Source: Vermamoeba vermiformis
Lineage: Eukaryota; Tubulinea; Echinamoebida
Assembly: GCA_045837725.1 (NCBI GenBank)
Contig: JBEWZL010000304.1
Location: forward strand, 62,001-126,000
DNA: 64,000 bases
Reading direction: 5' to 3'
Part shown: positions 62,129 to 64,000 of the stretch, piece by piece
Numbering within the stretch: position 1 is the stretch's first letter
Layout of the letters: every line of letters begins with the position of its first letter
Made by a program: the position numbers and the translations under genes
The notes under the pieces: model-generated
What the model saw: the letters and a program-made list of their open reading frames with translations, nothing else
The model's database searches: none
What the model was told of the DNA's origin: nothing

Positions 62129-64000
62129 ATGAGCACGAAGAGAAAATCCAGGGATGGTGGTGCTGAAGATCGCCCGCAGAAGAGAAGAAAAGTAGATCCA
62201 GGTAAAAAATAAATTAATACCGCGAAAAAATCGCAAAAATCAAATTAACGCTATATTTAGATGAATTAAATTCAGGAGAAAATCATGCACTACATGATTA
62301 TTTTAGCAGCTTGCCAAGAGAGATTTTTACTCACATCCTGTCTTTTGCTGATGATCCTATAGCCACGCAAATATTATCTATGACTTGCAAAATATTCAAC
62401 GATTATATAGATCAATCAGCGAATGAAAATCGTTTGTGGCACTCGATCTACCTAAAATCCAAATTCCACGTCACCTGCGCTACTGTTAAGAACAATTCGT
62501 TATTAACGTGTAAGTAACCATACCAATACATGCAACATATTGATATAAGAGCGTCAGTGGAGGATGTTCAATTTTGGGAAAACATGAACAAACTGGATGG
62601 TGCCGACTTGACGCTGGATTCGATAAGGGCGCAACAAGAACTTTACAATTCGCCCACTACGTACATACAATCGGAGAGAGAATGTGAAGAGGTAATTTTG
62701 TGCCGGGACAAGTGCAAATACGAACAATTATTTTTTGCTAGGCCATAAATTTCTTTTAACAAAAATACGCTAATCTGACTCGGAGGGAGCTTGTCGAATT
62801 TTTAGTTTATTACATGTTCTTTTAATATTAACCACTTGGTCAGTTAGCGGGTTACAGCCCTGAATGGTACTGGCCGAGGCCTCTAGAACTTTCAAAAGAG
62901 AATTACGATCCGAGCGTGAATTACAGAGAGTTAGCGATCGATTGTTGGTGGAAAAAATTGCAATTTGAGTTGTTTTTGAAGTTGGACGGCACTCAACAAT
63001 CACGGTTAAAACGACAACAAAATCCAGAATCGGAGAACGAAGAAGAAAATAGCGATGACGATGACGATGTATCTACAGAAGAAAATAATAATAATTCCTC
63101 CGTAGAATCGCAAGAGGAATCGAGCGAAAATTCCGATAATGAAAATCGGATCTCGTCGGTTTCGGAGGAAGCAAAAGACGAAGAAGATGATGAAAGTGTT
63201 GATATGGAGCCTCAGTATTTGGAGCACGATGCTACATTAGCTTTTCTCAGGTAATTAATTGAAGTAGACAGACCAAGATCTTGAAATTTAAATGACGACC
63301 TTGTAGAGCGGAAAATAATGATTCGCTTGGTCTAACGTGATATTTTTAGAGAAATATCGGGCTCGGACCAATTTGGCCTCTTTTTACAAATCTTGAGCGG
63401 AGCTGCCGCTGGTCACATGCCTGCTCTCGATTACGAAGTCCCTAAACATAGCGTAAGCCCACTTATATTACATGGTATTATTCTGAGGTCTAACTTACGA
63501 TTTGATAAAGAAATTGAATTGCTCATGTTCATCAAGTCTATCAAAGAGCGCATCCGAGGCTGAACAATTTTTTGAACTTGTCAAACAAGCTTTTAATCTC
63601 GATTCGATCGTCTGCATGCAACACATCATATGTGCCTTATATATGATAGGCATTATCGATGTATTATATCTGCATGAACTCGTTTCGCAGAATTTTCCTT
63701 ATTTGGCAACTATTTATTCAGGTAAGTAATTGCCACAACTCCCTCAACTATTGCTAGCAAGATACTAATATTGATCTAGTATATAATATTGAGCAACACT
63801 TCCTGCAATTAACCGTTGCAGAAAGCTCTTTTTTCTTTCTGTTCAACGCTGATCTGGATGCAAACGGCCCAAAATTGCCAGATTGGCTTGCTCGTAAGTG
63901 AAATTAAACGTTTAATTATATCATAATAACCTATAAATCCAGTCAACCAATCGATGTTTAAATTGATGCGCCGAGCTGGAATGGCTTTTGCCTCGCCAAA
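62129..64000 (+). CDS. Large F-box protein with histone-fold-like segment, right copy (partial)
   Basis: This is the partner of 7704-11571, cut by the window end within the histone-fold-like segment (MFKLMRRAGMAFASP). The start at 62129, the F-box (LPREIFTHILSFADD near 62,310), the WYWPRP exon, the Glu/Ser-rich linker (63.0-63.2 kb) and the helical exons are all identical to the left copy. Introns include 62,201-62,259 and one of about 160 nt before the WYWPRP exon. Confidence 0.8.

Larger units (their letters stand above)
39245..64000 (-). repeat. Right arm of giant inverted repeat (continues past window)
   Basis: This is the mirror of 9.7-34.5 kb. Gene models here are open and spliceable throughout, whereas many left copies are broken. 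The inner edge lies between the YqaJ start and the tRNA repeat array. The outer edge is not reached. Confidence 0.95.

Overview
This window is nuclear DNA from a compact, intron-rich unicellular eukaryote. Nearly every gene is cut by 40-70 nt introns with GTAAGT or GTACGT donors and AG acceptors, intergenic gaps are mostly 50-500 bp, and there is a split-free eukaryotic tRNA-Gly. The gene set (WASP-like CRIB/WH2 protein, NF-YC, F-box proteins, an EGF-bearing ABCG transporter, GPI-anchored surface proteins, a secreted M23 peptidase and a YqaJ-type nuclease) fits a free-living, perhaps bacterivorous protist such as an amoebozoan. I cannot name the lineage from sequence alone.

The dominant structure is a giant imperfect palindrome. 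About 9.70-34.53 kb (left arm) reappears inverted at about 39.25-64.00 kb (right arm). Left and right coordinates sum to 73,700 at the outer end and about 73,920 at the inner end. The right arm is still running when the window stops. A 4.7 kb single-copy island (34.5-39.2 kb) lies between the arms, and 0-9.7 kb is left-flank sequence whose partner, if any, is outside the window.

Left flank: an APCDD1-like GPI-anchored protein (-), a 20-exon ABCG half-transporter with EGF-like ectodomain (+), and the 3' part of a large F-box gene (-). Arm genes, from outer to inner end: F-box/histone-fold-like protein, membrane-anchored SDR, a small CxxC protein, a GPI-anchored protein with a propeller-like domain and 28 Cys-rich repeats, a small F-box protein, a Thr/Lys/Pro-rich disordered protein, a membrane-anchored SH3 protein with HVEE repeats, an NF-YC histone-fold protein, a type II membrane protein with an LEA/DUF3712-like ectodomain, a PhyH-family dioxygenase, and tRNA-Gly(GCC). 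Island genes: WASP-like (-), M23 peptidase (+), YqaJ nuclease (-).

The arms are a patchwork. Blocks near 9.7-13.2 kb, 24.5-29.2 kb and parts of the repeat gene look identical, while patches between them (13.3-14.6, 21.4-24.4, 29.3-32.7 kb) differ heavily. Nearly all frame breaks fall in the left arm; the right-arm copies read through cleanly. Possible explanations are an inverted duplication with gene conversion, two haplotypes joined head to head, or an assembly fold with poor consensus on one side. The right-arm copies should be used as reference gene models.
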